A DNA stretch of 64,000 bases from Pectobacterium wasabiae CFBP 3304 (GTDB taxonomy: Bacteria > Pseudomonadota > Gammaproteobacteria > Enterobacterales > Enterobacteriaceae). The DNA lies in assembly GCF_001742185.1 (NCBI RefSeq), contig NZ_CP015750.1:2976001-3040000 (forward strand), written 5' to 3'. Shown piece after piece: positions 15,225 to 24,491 of this stretch (positions are counted from its first letter, which is position 1; every line of letters begins with the position of its first letter). Under the pieces are notes generated by a model. It had not been told where the DNA came from. It saw nothing but the letters and a program-made list of their open reading frames with translations, and did no database searches. The position numbers and the translations under genes were made by a program.

Positions 15225-15455
15225 GGCGTTCGTTCGCTCGCTGTTAGGCATGAGTAAAAATAGAGTGCTGCTCTGCTTTTACTGATGTCTATCGGATGGT
15301 GCTGGCTCCAGTTTTTCCATTCTTAGCCTACAGTTTACCTGTAGGGATCATACGCTTGTCGTTATTGATTGGCATTGTGATTGGTCGGGATTGTTATCCC
15401 TGAACGGTGTCTTCTAGGCACGTACACTTACCCTTAACCGTTTGGGTTTGGTTAC

Positions 15456-17609
15456 ATGAAACAGTTAAAAATTGCGGCGAATGCAGCGGTTGCCACCCGT
15501 TTAATCACAACGCGTGAGATTGTCGCGTTGAGTCAGACTGACTTCACTGATGTGGCGGCGGTCGTGGTTTCTATTGAGGAAGCCCGTAGCGGTATTCTGT
15601 CGATATTGCAGCACACCGGTTTTAGCATTCCGGCGTTTGTCGAAGAGCCTGATGAAGATAAAGAGTTAGATGTTCTGCCTGTGGGTGGTGAATGGCTGAT
15701 CATCGATGATGAAGGCGAGCACGCAAGCGTGCTGGAGCGTGCGGCGAAAGCCTATCAAGATGCGCTGCTGCCGCCGTTTTTCGATACGCTGACCAAGTAC
15801 GTCAAAATGAAAAATACGACGTTTGCCTGTCCAGGGCATCAGGGAGGCCAGTTCTTTCGTAAGCATCCGGCGGGGCGTCAGTTTTTTGAGTTTTACGGCG
15901 AGAACGTTTTTCGTTCGGACATCTGTAACGCTGACGTCAAACTGGGTGATTTACTGATCCATGAAGGAGCGGCGAAGAAGGCGCAGAAGCACGCTGCGCG
16001 CGTGTTTAATGCTGACAAGACCTATTTCGTGTTGAACGGTACTTCCTCTGCGAACAAAGTGGTGACGAACGCGCTGCTGGCGCGTGGCGATCTGGTACTG
16101 TTTGACCGTAACAATCATAAATCTAACCACCATGGTGCGCTGATTCAGGCAGGGGCGACGCCGGTCTATCTGGAAACCGTGCGCAATCCGTTCGGCTTTA
16201 TCGGCGGCGTAGATGCGCACTGTTTTGATGAGACCTATCTGCGCAAGCTGATTGCGGAAGTCGCGCCGGAACGCGCCAACGAGCCGCGCCCGTTCCGTCT
16301 GGCCGTGATCCAGCTCGGCACCTATGACGGCACGATTTATAACGCACGTCAGGTCGTCGATAGTATCGGGCACCTGTGTGACTACATTCTGTTTGACTCT
16401 GCCTGGGTCGGTTACGAGCAGTTTATCCCGATGATGGAACAGTGCTCGCCGCTGTTGCTGGATCTGAATGAAAACGATCCGGGTATCTTCGTCACCCAAT
16501 CGGTGCATAAGCAGCAGGCGGGCTTCTCCCAGACTTCGCAGATCCACAAAAAAGATACGCATATCAAAGGGCAGCGTCGTTTTTGCAACCATAAGCAACT
16601 GAATAACGCCTTTATGCTGCACGCGTCGACTAGCCCGTTTTACCCGCTGTTCGCCGCGTTGGATGTCAATGCCAAAATGCACGAAGGAGCGAGCGGACGT
16701 CGTATGTGGATGGACTGCGTGAAGTTGGGCATTGAGGCGCGTAAACAACTACTGACGCGCTGTTCTCTCATCAAACCGTTCGTGCCTGTCACGGTCGGCG
16801 GCGCGCTCTGGCAGGATCACGATACAGAGACGATCGCGCAGGATGTGCGTTTCTTCAATTTTGAGCCGGGCGAGAAATGGCACGCGTTTGAAGGGTACGC
16901 AGAGGATCAGTATTTTATCGATCCCTGCAAATTGTTGCTGACGACGCCGGGTATTGATGCGGTTAGCGGCGATTACACCGAGTTTGGTATTCCGGCGACG
17001 ATCCTTGCCAACTATCTGCGTGAGCATGGCATTATCCCTGAAAAATGCGATATGAACTCGATCCTGTTCCTGCTAACGCCAGCGGAAGATGCTGCAAAAA
17101 TGCAGGAACTGGTGAATGCGCTGGTGCATTTCGAAACACTGATTGCCCGCGATGCGCCGCTGAGTGAAGTGTTGCCCAGCCTGTATCAGAAATACAAAGA
17201 GCGTTACCGTGGTTACCGACTGCGTCGGTTGTGCCAGGAAATGCATGATTTTTACGCCCAGCACAACGTGAAAGATCTGCAAAAAGCAATGTTCCGCAAA
17301 AGCGAATTTCCGTCTGTGGTGATGCTGCCACAGGATGCCAACAGAGAATTTGTACGCGGGAATATCGAGTTGATTCCTATCGATGAAGCGGAAGGACGTA
17401 TCGCGGCGGAAGGGGCATTGCCGTATCCACCAGGCGTACTGTGTGTTGTGCCGGGTGAAACTTGGGGCGGGGCGGTACAGCGCTATTTTCTGGCGCTGGA
17501 AGATGGGATTAACCTGCTGCCCGGCTTTTCGCCGGAATTGCAGGGTGTTTACAGCGTTGCGGAAGAAGATGGCAGCAAACGGCTGTACGGTTACGTGGTA
17601 GAAGAGTAA
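15456..17609 (+). CDS. speC: Ornithine decarboxylase, constitutive type
   Basis: This 717-residue PLP enzyme is closely similar to E. coli SpeC over its whole length. It converts ornithine to putrescine and CO2 in the cytosol. Landmarks are the CheY-like N-terminal wing (about 1-110), FACPGHQGGQFFRKHPAG, NGTSSANK, DSAWVGYEQF and the PLP lysine in SVHKQQAGFSQ (about 360). The C-terminal domain ends GYVVEE. It sits next to tRNA-Phe as in E. coli. The leader is unusually long and the ribosome site weak, leaving room for translational control. Confidence 0.97.
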   Translation: MKQLKIAANAAVATRLITTREIVALSQTDFTDVAAVVVSIEEARSGILSILQHTGFSIPAFVEEPDEDKELDVLPVGGEWLIIDDEGEHASVLERAAKAYQDALLPPFFDTLTKYVKMKNTTFACPGHQGGQFFRKHPAGRQFFEFYGENVFRSDICNADVKLGDLLIHEGAAKKAQKHAARVFNADKTYFVLNGTSSANKVVTNALLARGDLVLFDRNNHKSNHHGALIQAGATPVYLETVRNPFGFIGGVDAHCFDETYLRKLIAEVAPERANEPRPFRLAVIQLGTYDGTIYNARQVVDSIGHLCDYILFDSAWVGYEQFIPMMEQCSPLLLDLNENDPGIFVTQSVHKQQAGFSQTSQIHKKDTHIKGQRRFCNHKQLNNAFMLHASTSPFYPLFAALDVNAKMHEGASGRRMWMDCVKLGIEARKQLLTRCSLIKPFVPVTVGGALWQDHDTETIAQDVRFFNFEPGEKWHAFEGYAEDQYFIDPCKLLLTTPGIDAVSGDYTEFGIPATILANYLREHGIIPEKCDMNSILFLLTPAEDAAKMQELVNALVHFETLIARDAPLSEVLPSLYQKYKERYRGYRLRRLCQEMHDFYAQHNVKDLQKAMFRKSEFPSVVMLPQDANREFVRGNIELIPIDEAEGRIAAEGALPYPPGVLCVVPGETWGGAVQRYFLALEDGINLLPGFSPELQGVYSVAEEDGSKRLYGYVVEE

Positions 17610-17658
17610 TTACATTTATCTTCAGACCGTTGACAAGCCTATTTACCGAATGAAAACG

Positions 17659-17759
17659 GGAGTAACGGAATAGAAGAGTAAAGCGTTTGTGCCAGGAATG
17701 GCGCAAGCCGAGCTTACAGGGACGTACTTGCAGCGTCTTTACGATCTATCCGTTACTCC
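17659..17759. repeat. Long imperfect palindrome, intergenic repeat
   Basis: GGAGTAACGGAATAG (17659) pairs with CTATCCGTTACTCC (ending 17759). Inside, GTAAAG pairs with CTTTAC. The centre GCCGAGCTTACAGGGACGTA looks like a multi-copy palindromic unit I associate with soft-rot enterobacteria. It follows speC. Confidence 0.55.
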
Positions 17760-17787
17760 TGCTCTACGGACTTTGTCAGTAACCTCA

Positions 17788-17819
17788 AACTCAGGCTCGG
17801 AAACGGGCCTGAGTTTTTT
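17788..17819 (+). terminator. Rho-independent terminator after speC
   Basis: CTCAGGC (17790-17796) pairs with GCCTGAG (17807-17813), followed by TTTTTTA. It lies 180 bp after the speC stop, beyond the palindromic repeat. Confidence 0.8.
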
Positions 17820-17874
17820 ATTTCTTAAAGCAAGATGATTTCTTATCGCAGGACCGCTAACGCAGGCTGGATCC

Positions 17875-19308
17875 CTATTGGTTGGCGAGTTTCACCGCTT
17901 CATGCTGCTTTTTCAGACCGCGCCAGCCGATGATCAACATGATTGTCAGCACTGGAATCGTTGCAATCGTCCAGGTGCCGTTCGGGTAATCAAACGCCAT
18001 CAGTCCCAACACACTGACTAAAAAAGCCAGTGTCAGCCATGATGTCACAGGTGCACCGGGCATTTTGAACGCAACTGGTTTGGCTTTCCCCTGACGAATT
18101 GCTTTACGCAACTGCATCTGGCACAGAATGATGAACGCCCAGGAGCAGATAATGCCGAGCGAGGCGATATTCAGGACGATCTCGAACACTTGCGACGGCA
18201 CCACGTAGTTCAGCACCACACCGATAATGTGGATGCAGACCGTCACCAAAATACCGGTATAGGGTACGGACTGTTTGCTCATTTTCGACAGGAAAGCGGG
18301 CGCGGAACCACCCAGCGACAGCGAGCGCAGAATGCGACCGGTCGAATAGAGACCGGAGTTCAGGCTGGACAGCGCAGCGGACAGTACTACGATGTTCATA
18401 ATCGTTCCGATATAGGGAACACCCAGCTTGCTGAAGAAGGTCACAAACGGGCTTTGCCCTGCCTGATACGCGTTCCACGGCAGCAGGCAGACCAACAGTG
18501 CGACGGAACCGACGTAGAACAGACCGATACGCCAGATAACGCTGTTGACGGCTTTCGGCAGTACCTGCTCCGGATTTTTACATTCGCCCGCCGTTGTCCC
18601 GATGATTTCGATACCGGCAAAGGCAAATATCACGCCCTGAACCAGCACCAGCGCGGGCAGAATGCCGTGCGGGAACAGGCCACCGTTATCGGTAATCAGA
18701 TGCAGGCCGGGCGTGTTGCCATCCAGCAGGCTGCCGGTGCCGAGATAGACCGTGCCGACCACCAGAAAAATGGCGATGGCCGCGACCTTAATCAGTGCGA
18801 ACCAGAATTCCATTTCAGCAAACCACTTCACGCCAATCAGATTCATCAAAGTGACAATAGATAGCGCACCCAACGCGAATAGCCACTGTGGCACATCGGC
18901 AAACGTGCCCCAGTAATGCATGTAGAGGGCGACGGCGGTGATGTCGACAATCCCGGTCATCGCCCAGTTGAGGAAGTACATCCAGCCCGCCACGTAGGAG
19001 GCTTTTTCACCCAAAAACTCACGCGAATACGAAACGAAACTGCCGCTGGTGGGGCGATGAACGATCAGCTCGCCCAGCGCGCGCAGGATGAAAAAAGAGA
19101 AAATGCCGCAAACCAGATAGACCAGCGCCAGTGCTGGGCCCGCCATTTGCAAACGTGCACCCGCACCAAGAAACAGCCCGGTGCCGATGGAGCCGCCAAT
19201 CGCGATCATCTGCACGTGGCGGTTGCCGAGACTTTGGTGATAACCCTTTTCGTGGAGGTTCTGCTGAGCGGTATGATGCTCGCTATGAGGGGAGGAATGT
19301 TGTGTCAT
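17875..19308 (-). CDS. ansP: L-asparagine permease
   Basis: The APC-family transporter has 12 predicted helices and is very close to E. coli AnsP: GYHQSLGNRHVQMIAIGGSI, then IGTGLFLGAGARLQMAGPAL. It imports L-asparagine by proton symport across the inner membrane. I favour ATG 19308 (MTQHSSPHSEHH); a GTG at 19335 would add nine residues. It converges on speC. The C-terminal tail is shorter than in E. coli. Confidence 0.93.
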   Translation of the reverse strand: MTQHSSPHSEHHTAQQNLHEKGYHQSLGNRHVQMIAIGGSIGTGLFLGAGARLQMAGPALALVYLVCGIFSFFILRALGELIVHRPTSGSFVSYSREFLGEKASYVAGWMYFLNWAMTGIVDITAVALYMHYWGTFADVPQWLFALGALSIVTLMNLIGVKWFAEMEFWFALIKVAAIAIFLVVGTVYLGTGSLLDGNTPGLHLITDNGGLFPHGILPALVLVQGVIFAFAGIEIIGTTAGECKNPEQVLPKAVNSVIWRIGLFYVGSVALLVCLLPWNAYQAGQSPFVTFFSKLGVPYIGTIMNIVVLSAALSSLNSGLYSTGRILRSLSLGGSAPAFLSKMSKQSVPYTGILVTVCIHIIGVVLNYVVPSQVFEIVLNIASLGIICSWAFIILCQMQLRKAIRQGKAKPVAFKMPGAPVTSWLTLAFLVSVLGLMAFDYPNGTWTIATIPVLTIMLIIGWRGLKKQHEAVKLANQ

Positions 19309-19620
19309 TGATGTCGATGTTTTCCTGTCTGTCACGCATCCTATGGTGATGCGTTCGCTATGATTATTTAAAATTCAAATGGTTACATTTTTACCTGCGG
19401 CGTTTTTTTATTGTGCATCGAGCGTGGTAAGCCGCATGGCTGAGAACAACGGCAGCGATGCTACCTTTTCCTATGTTCTGTGGCAAAAAAATGGAGAGAA
19501 GGAAAGTGTGTCAGGGGATGATAGCGTATGGGATGTGCGGTGCGTTAGACGGGGAGAATTTCGCCGCCCCGGTAATGCGATGGATATCCAGGGCGGGATG
19601 AACAGCAAAAAGATGACGGG

Positions 19621-20364
19621 TTACAAACTGATATCCGCGCGCGTTGGCCCTTGAAAATGGATGGCGTTGATATGACAGCTACGCGGCTGGGTGAGGGCAA
19701 AACGCATCGCTTCCCATATTGAGCGGGCATTCAGCAAGTGCTCACCCATTTTTTCTCCGCTAGCGGGATACTCATCAAAGCCGGTAACTTCAAAATCTGG
19801 CGGATAAAACCCTGTCACGCGAATATTTTCCTGTGCGACATGATGTGCCAGATTCTGGCTAAAACCGCTCATGCCGTGCTTGGCGGCGAAGAAGGCGGGG
19901 TGGGCGATAGAGTCGTTGAACTGCGGGATGCCGCAGACGGAAACCATAGCCAGAATATCGGCACTCTGTGAACGGCGTAAGCTCGGCAATAGCGCTTTGG
20001 TGAGCAGGATAGAGCCGGTCAGGCCGGCGTTGATGGTGCTGACGATATCTGTATCGGCATCTTCTTCTCCCAATGCGCCTTCCAGCCATTGCGCTGCGCT
20101 TAGCACGAGAATATCGACGGGCGTGCTGTCGTCCAGCAATCGTGCGGAAAAATCTCTGACTGAATCGGGGTTGGCAATATCGCATTGATAGGCGCAAGCC
20201 GTGCCGCCTTCCCGATGAATGATATCCACGCTGGTCTGCGCGTCGGCCTGTTTGCGGGCGCAAAGATCGACTGTCACCCCTTCGCGAGCTAGCCAGACGG
20301 ATACCGCTTGTCCAAAGTCGCGACCGCCGCCAGTGACAATCGCGCGTTTACCTTTCAGCATCAT
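19621..20364 (-). CDS. Short-chain dehydrogenase/reductase
   Basis: From ATG 20364 (GAGGAAAC upstream) the product has 247 residues. The NAD(P)-binding motif GGGRDFGQA (TGxxxGxG-type, altered) follows strand one. LSAAQW takes the place of NNAG. The catalytic tetrad region has Ser in MVSVCG, and HPAFFAAKHG places the usual Tyr-x3-Lys as Phe-x3-Lys, so the catalytic tyrosine seems replaced. It lies 61 bp after the TetR gene on the same strand. The substrate is unknown, and activity may be unusual. Confidence 0.8.
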   Translation of the reverse strand: MMLKGKRAIVTGGGRDFGQAVSVWLAREGVTVDLCARKQADAQTSVDIIHREGGTACAYQCDIANPDSVRDFSARLLDDSTPVDILVLSAAQWLEGALGEEDADTDIVSTINAGLTGSILLTKALLPSLRRSQSADILAMVSVCGIPQFNDSIAHPAFFAAKHGMSGFSQNLAHHVAQENIRVTGFYPPDFEVTGFDEYPASGEKMGEHLLNARSIWEAMRFALTQPRSCHINAIHFQGPTRADISL

Positions 20365-20425
20365 GTGTTTCCTCAACGTCTGTTCTTCTGTTTCTGCGCA
20401 TCGGGATACCGCATCAATGTGTTCG

Positions 20426-21058
20426 CTATATTTTCGGTGAGTCGGCCTGCGCGGCGGCATCTTCTTCCGCCTGCCGTAAAATGGCTTTGGCGACCCACTG
20501 CGTGACATCCTGAATGCTATCTTCTTCCAGATTCCAGATATCTTTCAGCACCAGAAAAACCTCGGAACCATAAATGAGGGATAAGGCATAGATCACTCGC
20601 TGTTGTGCCTCTGGCGTGATTTTTCCTTCTAGCGGTTCGGTGGCGATCTTGAGCAGACGTTTACGATTGCCGCGTGTCAGCGTATCGGAATGCAGTCGGT
20701 TAGAACGGCGGTCGGCCCACTGTTGAAGCGAAAGGTGCAGCGCTGCACGCAGCGCACCTTCATGCTCCAGCATCCTTGGGTAAGCAAAACGCAGCAGTTC
20801 GGCAACGCGTTCGCTGGCATCCGGTTGTGTCGGGTGCCACGCAAGGATGGGACCAAGGCTTTCGCCCACAACGGCCGAGACTAACGCACTTTGCGTCGGA
20901 AAATAGCGGTATGCCGTCGCGCGTGAAAGCTGAGCTGCAGCGGCAACATCAGTAATGGAAGGGAATATACCTTGATCGAACATATTCATGGCGGTATCGA
21001 TCAGTAAACGACGGGTTTTCGCCCGTGTTGATGTCAGTTTTTCATCCTGTTCAATCAC
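20426..21058 (-). CDS. TetR-family regulator
   Basis: The 210-residue protein has an N-terminal TetR helix-turn-helix (about 12-58: ITDVAAAAQLSRATAYRYFP) and a helical ligand domain. It is divergent from the Tm-1-like/TIM-barrel operon and upstream of the SDR gene. The palindromes at 21192-21249 are candidate operators. It probably represses both units; the ligand is unknown. Confidence 0.9.
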   Translation of the reverse strand: MIEQDEKLTSTRAKTRRLLIDTAMNMFDQGIFPSITDVAAAAQLSRATAYRYFPTQSALVSAVVGESLGPILAWHPTQPDASERVAELLRFAYPRMLEHEGALRAALHLSLQQWADRRSNRLHSDTLTRGNRKRLLKIATEPLEGKITPEAQQRVIYALSLIYGSEVFLVLKDIWNLEEDSIQDVTQWVAKAILRQAEEDAAAQADSPKI

Positions 21059-21191
21059 ATAGACCTCATTGAATTTTCGGGCCGGAAGCTATCAGGCAGC
21101 ACGGCGTTATCGCCTGAACTATAGCAAATTGAGTGATTCTTGTGCCACGTCAAGCTTTCTTACTGGTAATGTGTAGTCATACATAACATTT

Positions 21192-21249
21192 TGAGACTTT
21201 TGTCTCATTTGAGTATTTAATGATTTGTCTTTCTGATACTCAAGTCTCA
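21192..21249. promoter_or_regulatory. Candidate TetR operators
   Basis: TGAGAC-TTTT-GTCTCA (21192-21207) is a perfect inverted repeat. TGAGTAT (21210-21216) and ATACTCA (21236-21242) form another, with GTCTCA again at 21244-21249. They lie between divergent TetR and target genes. Binding is inferred. Confidence 0.55.
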
Positions 21250-21346
21250 ATATGGCGACAAATTAATCTTGTCTGTTTTTGGTTTCTTGTAATTGTTATT
21301 TATATCAATCTGTTAATTGTTTCGCTAACGGTGGGAGGGATACCAA

Positions 21347-22555
21347 GTGGGAAGTGAAGTTGGCAGTGTTTATATTGCAAGTACAACGGATACTAAAGGA
21401 AAAGAACAGGTTTATGTCCGCGAGCTGATTGCCGCGACGGGCTTGAAAACTGTTACGGTCGATCTGTCAACGCATTCGCGGATGTCGGATGCAACAGATA
21501 TCAGCGCAGAAACGGTGGCATCTTACCACCCGCAGGGCGTATCGGCGGTATTTTGCCATGACCGAGGGCAGGCGATTAGCGCCATGGCCGTTGCATTTGA
21601 GCACTTCATGCTGTCCCGTGATGATATTGCCGGTGTGCTTGGGCTTGGCGGTTCCGGCGGTACGGCGCTGATAACGCCCGCTATGCAGGCGTTACCCATT
21701 GGAATGCCGAAGTTGATGGTCTCAACGATGGCCTCTGGCGATATCTCCGGTTACATCGGTGCCAGCGATATCAGCATGATGTATTCCGTTACCGATGTCG
21801 CAGGTCTGAACCGTATTTCTCGTCAGGTTCTTGGCAACGCCGCGCACCAGATTGCTGGAGCCGTGAAGTTTCATATTCAGGAACATCATGAAGATAAGCC
21901 CGCGATTGGCCTGACCATGTTTGGTGTCACGACGCCGTGTATTCAGAAAGCCAGTGAATTGCTGGAGGCAGAGTTTGACTGTCTGGTCTTCCACGCGACG
22001 GGTAGCGGCGGAAAAGCGATGGAAAAGCTGGTGGATAGCCATTTGCTCACTGGCGTGCTCGATCTCACCACGACCGAAGTGTGTGATTTACTGTTTGATG
22101 GCGTGCTGGCCTGCGGGCTGGAACGATTTGATGCGATAGCCAATACGCGAGTGCCTTACGTGGCGTCCTGTGGGGCGCTGGACATGGTGAATTTTGGCTC
22201 TCCTGCCAGCGTGCCGGAGAAATACGCACATCGCCTGTTCTACAACCACAACGCGCAGGTCACTCTGATGCGTACCACGATAGACGAAAACATCGCGATG
22301 GCGCGCTGGATTGGCGAGAAGCTTAACCGTTGTGAAGGCGAAGTGCGTTTCCTGATCCCGGAAGGCGGCTTCTCCGCATTGGATGCGCCGGATCAGGCAT
22401 TCTGGCACCCCGAAGCGCGTGACGCGTTTATCAGCACGTTGGAGAGCATTGTCCAGCAAACGGCAAGACGACAGATTATTCGTCTGCCTTTCCATATTAA
22501 CGATCCTTTATTTGCCCACGCGGCTGTTGATGCGTTCCGGGCGTTAGTGAAGTAA
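21347..22555 (+). CDS. Tm-1-like ATP-binding protein (UPF0261)
   Basis: The 402-residue protein belongs to the UPF0261/Tm-1 N-domain family. The start shows [17 protein letters not shown], followed by [23 protein letters not shown] and the [20 protein letters not shown] motif. GTG 21347 is preceded by GGGAGGGA. The next gene starts 12 bp later and encodes the second Tm-1 domain. In tomato Tm-1 both domains are fused in one antiviral protein. The bacterial biochemical role is not settled; the N-domain binds ATP. Confidence 0.88.
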   Translation: MGSEVGSVYIASTTDTKGKEQVYVRELIAATGLKTVTVDLSTHSRMSDATDISAETVASYHPQGVSAVFCHDRGQAISAMAVAFEHFMLSRDDIAGVLGLGGSGGTALITPAMQALPIGMPKLMVSTMASGDISGYIGASDISMMYSVTDVAGLNRISRQVLGNAAHQIAGAVKFHIQEHHEDKPAIGLTMFGVTTPCIQKASELLEAEFDCLVFHATGSGGKAMEKLVDSHLLTGVLDLTTTEVCDLLFDGVLACGLERFDAIANTRVPYVASCGALDMVNFGSPASVPEKYAHRLFYNHNAQVTLMRTTIDENIAMARWIGEKLNRCEGEVRFLIPEGGFSALDAPDQAFWHPEARDAFISTLESIVQQTARRQIIRLPFHINDPLFAHAAVDAFRALVK

Positions 22556-22567
22556 CAGGGAGAAAGC

Positions 22568-23401
22568 ATGATGTCAGGCATAAATCGTCAGGAACTGCTG
22601 GCAAAATTCCGCGAAATGATCGCCCGCCGTGAGCCGATTATCGGTGGTGGTGCGGGAACGGGGCTTTCCGCAAAATGTGAAGAAGCGGGTGGCATCGATC
22701 TGATCGTGATCTACAACTCTGGGCGCTATCGTATGGCGGGAAGGGGGTCGCTTGCTGGCTTGTTAGCTTATGGCAACGCGAATGAAATCGTCGTGGATAT
22801 GGCGAAAGAAGTGCTGCCAGTTGTAAAGCACACGCCGGTGCTGGCGGGGGTGAATGGCACCGATCCTTTTTGCCAGTTTGATAAGTTTCTGGATGACCTG
22901 AAAGCGTTGGGTTTCTCTGGCGTGCAAAACTTCCCAACCGTGGGGCTGATTGACGGTAATTTCCGCGCCAATCTGGAAGAAACTGGCATGGGGTATGCGC
23001 TGGAAGTGGACATGATTCGTCTGGCGCATGAAAAAGACATGCTGACTACGCCCTATGTGTTCAGTGCAGAAGATGCGGTTGCGATGACGAAAGCGGGGGC
23101 GGATATCATTGTGCCACACATGGGGTTAACGACTGGCGGCAATATTGGAGCGGAAACCTCGCTTAATCTGGCGGATTGCGTTCCGTTGATTAACCACTGG
23201 GCGGATGCAGCAAAAGCCGTGCGTAAGGATGTGATTGTGCTGTGCCACGGCGGGCCGATTTCAACGCCGCAGGATGCACAGTTCATTATGGATCACTGCC
23301 CGCAGTGTGATGGTTTTTACGGTGCCAGCTCCATGGAACGGCTACCGACAGAAATAGCGTTAACGGCTACGACACAGCAATTCAAAAAAATTAAGCGTTA
23401 A
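22568..23401 (+). CDS. TIM-barrel protein, phosphoenolpyruvate hydrolase-like
   Basis: The 277-residue protein matches the PEP hydrolase-like TIM-barrel family (C-domain of Tm-1): [63 protein letters not shown] and [11 protein letters not shown]. It is co-transcribed with the UPF0261 gene. Catalysis is assumed by family only. The tight pair implies that the two proteins act together. Confidence 0.88.
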   Translation: MMSGINRQELLAKFREMIARREPIIGGGAGTGLSAKCEEAGGIDLIVIYNSGRYRMAGRGSLAGLLAYGNANEIVVDMAKEVLPVVKHTPVLAGVNGTDPFCQFDKFLDDLKALGFSGVQNFPTVGLIDGNFRANLEETGMGYALEVDMIRLAHEKDMLTTPYVFSAEDAVAMTKAGADIIVPHMGLTTGGNIGAETSLNLADCVPLINHWADAAKAVRKDVIVLCHGGPISTPQDAQFIMDHCPQCDGFYGASSMERLPTEIALTATTQQFKKIKR

Positions 23402-23481
23402 TAGACTTTTTTGGCTCTATATCCGCCGATGTCCTAAAGCAGGAGTAAAGGCGGGTAAATTTTGCGCCAATATCAGGGATA

Positions 23482-23510
23482 CGGCCAGCATAAGCTGGCC
23501 GGTATTTTAT
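23482..23510 (+). terminator. Rho-independent terminator
   Basis: CGGCCAGC-ATAA-GCTGGCCG is followed by GTATTTTAT, 81 bp after the TIM-barrel stop. It separates this operon from the convergent DUF2628 gene. Confidence 0.7.
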
Positions 23511-23521
23511 GTGTCCGAAGG

Positions 23522-23932
23522 TTAAAACATGCCTTCAAACGGGTTCCAGCTTTTACTGTCCCGGGTTTCTTTCAGGTAGTAGGCGTAGTTAGCGGCTGAT
23601 GCCCACATAACACTGATAGCAAAGCCGATAGGCGTATTCATGTGTTGGGGAAGCGTGGCATCGAAAATGACTTCAATCAAAGTAATAACAAGGTTAATAG
23701 CAATGGCAATAGCAAGTAGCGTCAGGTTTTTTCGCCATAATCCAAGAACAAAGAAGTAAATTAGGCCAAAAAAGAAAGCTATAAAGTTGAAGTTAATCCG
23801 TATTTTTTCGAAAAAACTGAGGTTTTTTAATGCATTTTTATGGGCTGGCGTATTGGGTGCGCCAAACTCATTATAAAACGAGAAGCGGGTTTGCCATTTT
23901 TTCGAGTATTGCTTCTCTCCGGTGTTTTCCAT
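23522..23932 (-). CDS. DUF2628 inner membrane protein (YigF-like)
   Basis: The 136-residue protein has a polar N-terminus (YSKKWQTRFSFYNEFGAPNTP) and about three hydrophobic helices. FNFIAFFFGLIYFFVLGLWRKNL is the DUF2628 hallmark. It ends in a soluble tail with SWNPFEGMF. It resembles E. coli YigF/YigG as remembered. Inner membrane, function unknown. Confidence 0.75.
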   Translation of the reverse strand: MENTGEKQYSKKWQTRFSFYNEFGAPNTPAHKNALKNLSFFEKIRINFNFIAFFFGLIYFFVLGLWRKNLTLLAIAIAINLVITLIEVIFDATLPQHMNTPIGFAISVMWASAANYAYYLKETRDSKSWNPFEGMF

Positions 23933-24491
23933 AACAGATCCCTTATTTAGTATCGTGAATAATATTGCTGTAAATAATTTCGGTAGCGATTTTACTGGCT
24001 GCTTTTCCTTATCGCTACTATGAAGTTTTTTTATAATGCTTTCCTCTAATGTTTTTTTAATTTCTTATCGTGGTAATTTCTCTTTATCATTAATAGTTTG
24101 CTAATTTTTTGGCGTAATTGTCACTATAATCGCATTAATGGTTGAGCTAACCGCCTGTGCGGCTCGTTTTGCTCGTTGCTGCGCGTTTATTTTTATGAAG
24201 GTTTATTCTTTACATTTTCATTAATACAGAATAATTGATTGATATAAGTAAAATTTAATATTGCGATTAGCACCTGCTTTCACTCGACTTCCTCATGTGA
24301 TAACAAGAAATAGCGGTATTTATTGGTGTTAATCGAGCGTTTATTATCGACTCTTGATTCCTCTATCGCTCAGCAACTCTGTTTATGTTCAGGAAAAAAG
24401 AAGTACTGAATAGCGTTTTAGGTCGCGCCGGTAAGAAATTCATTGTTATAAATGCTATTTTTCACAGTGCAGAAACTTCGGAGAAATAGCG
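23933..24491. other. 559-bp gene-free region
   Basis: Mostly AT-rich DNA before the hydrolase pseudogene. I see only a small CCGC-CTGT-GCGG hairpin near 24150 and no frame with a ribosome site. No recognisable RNA gene. Confidence 0.4.

Noticed and set aside
15951..16748. Long antisense frames inside speC, ansP, recB and other core genes
   Set aside because: Shadows of GC-rich codon use in well-identified genes.
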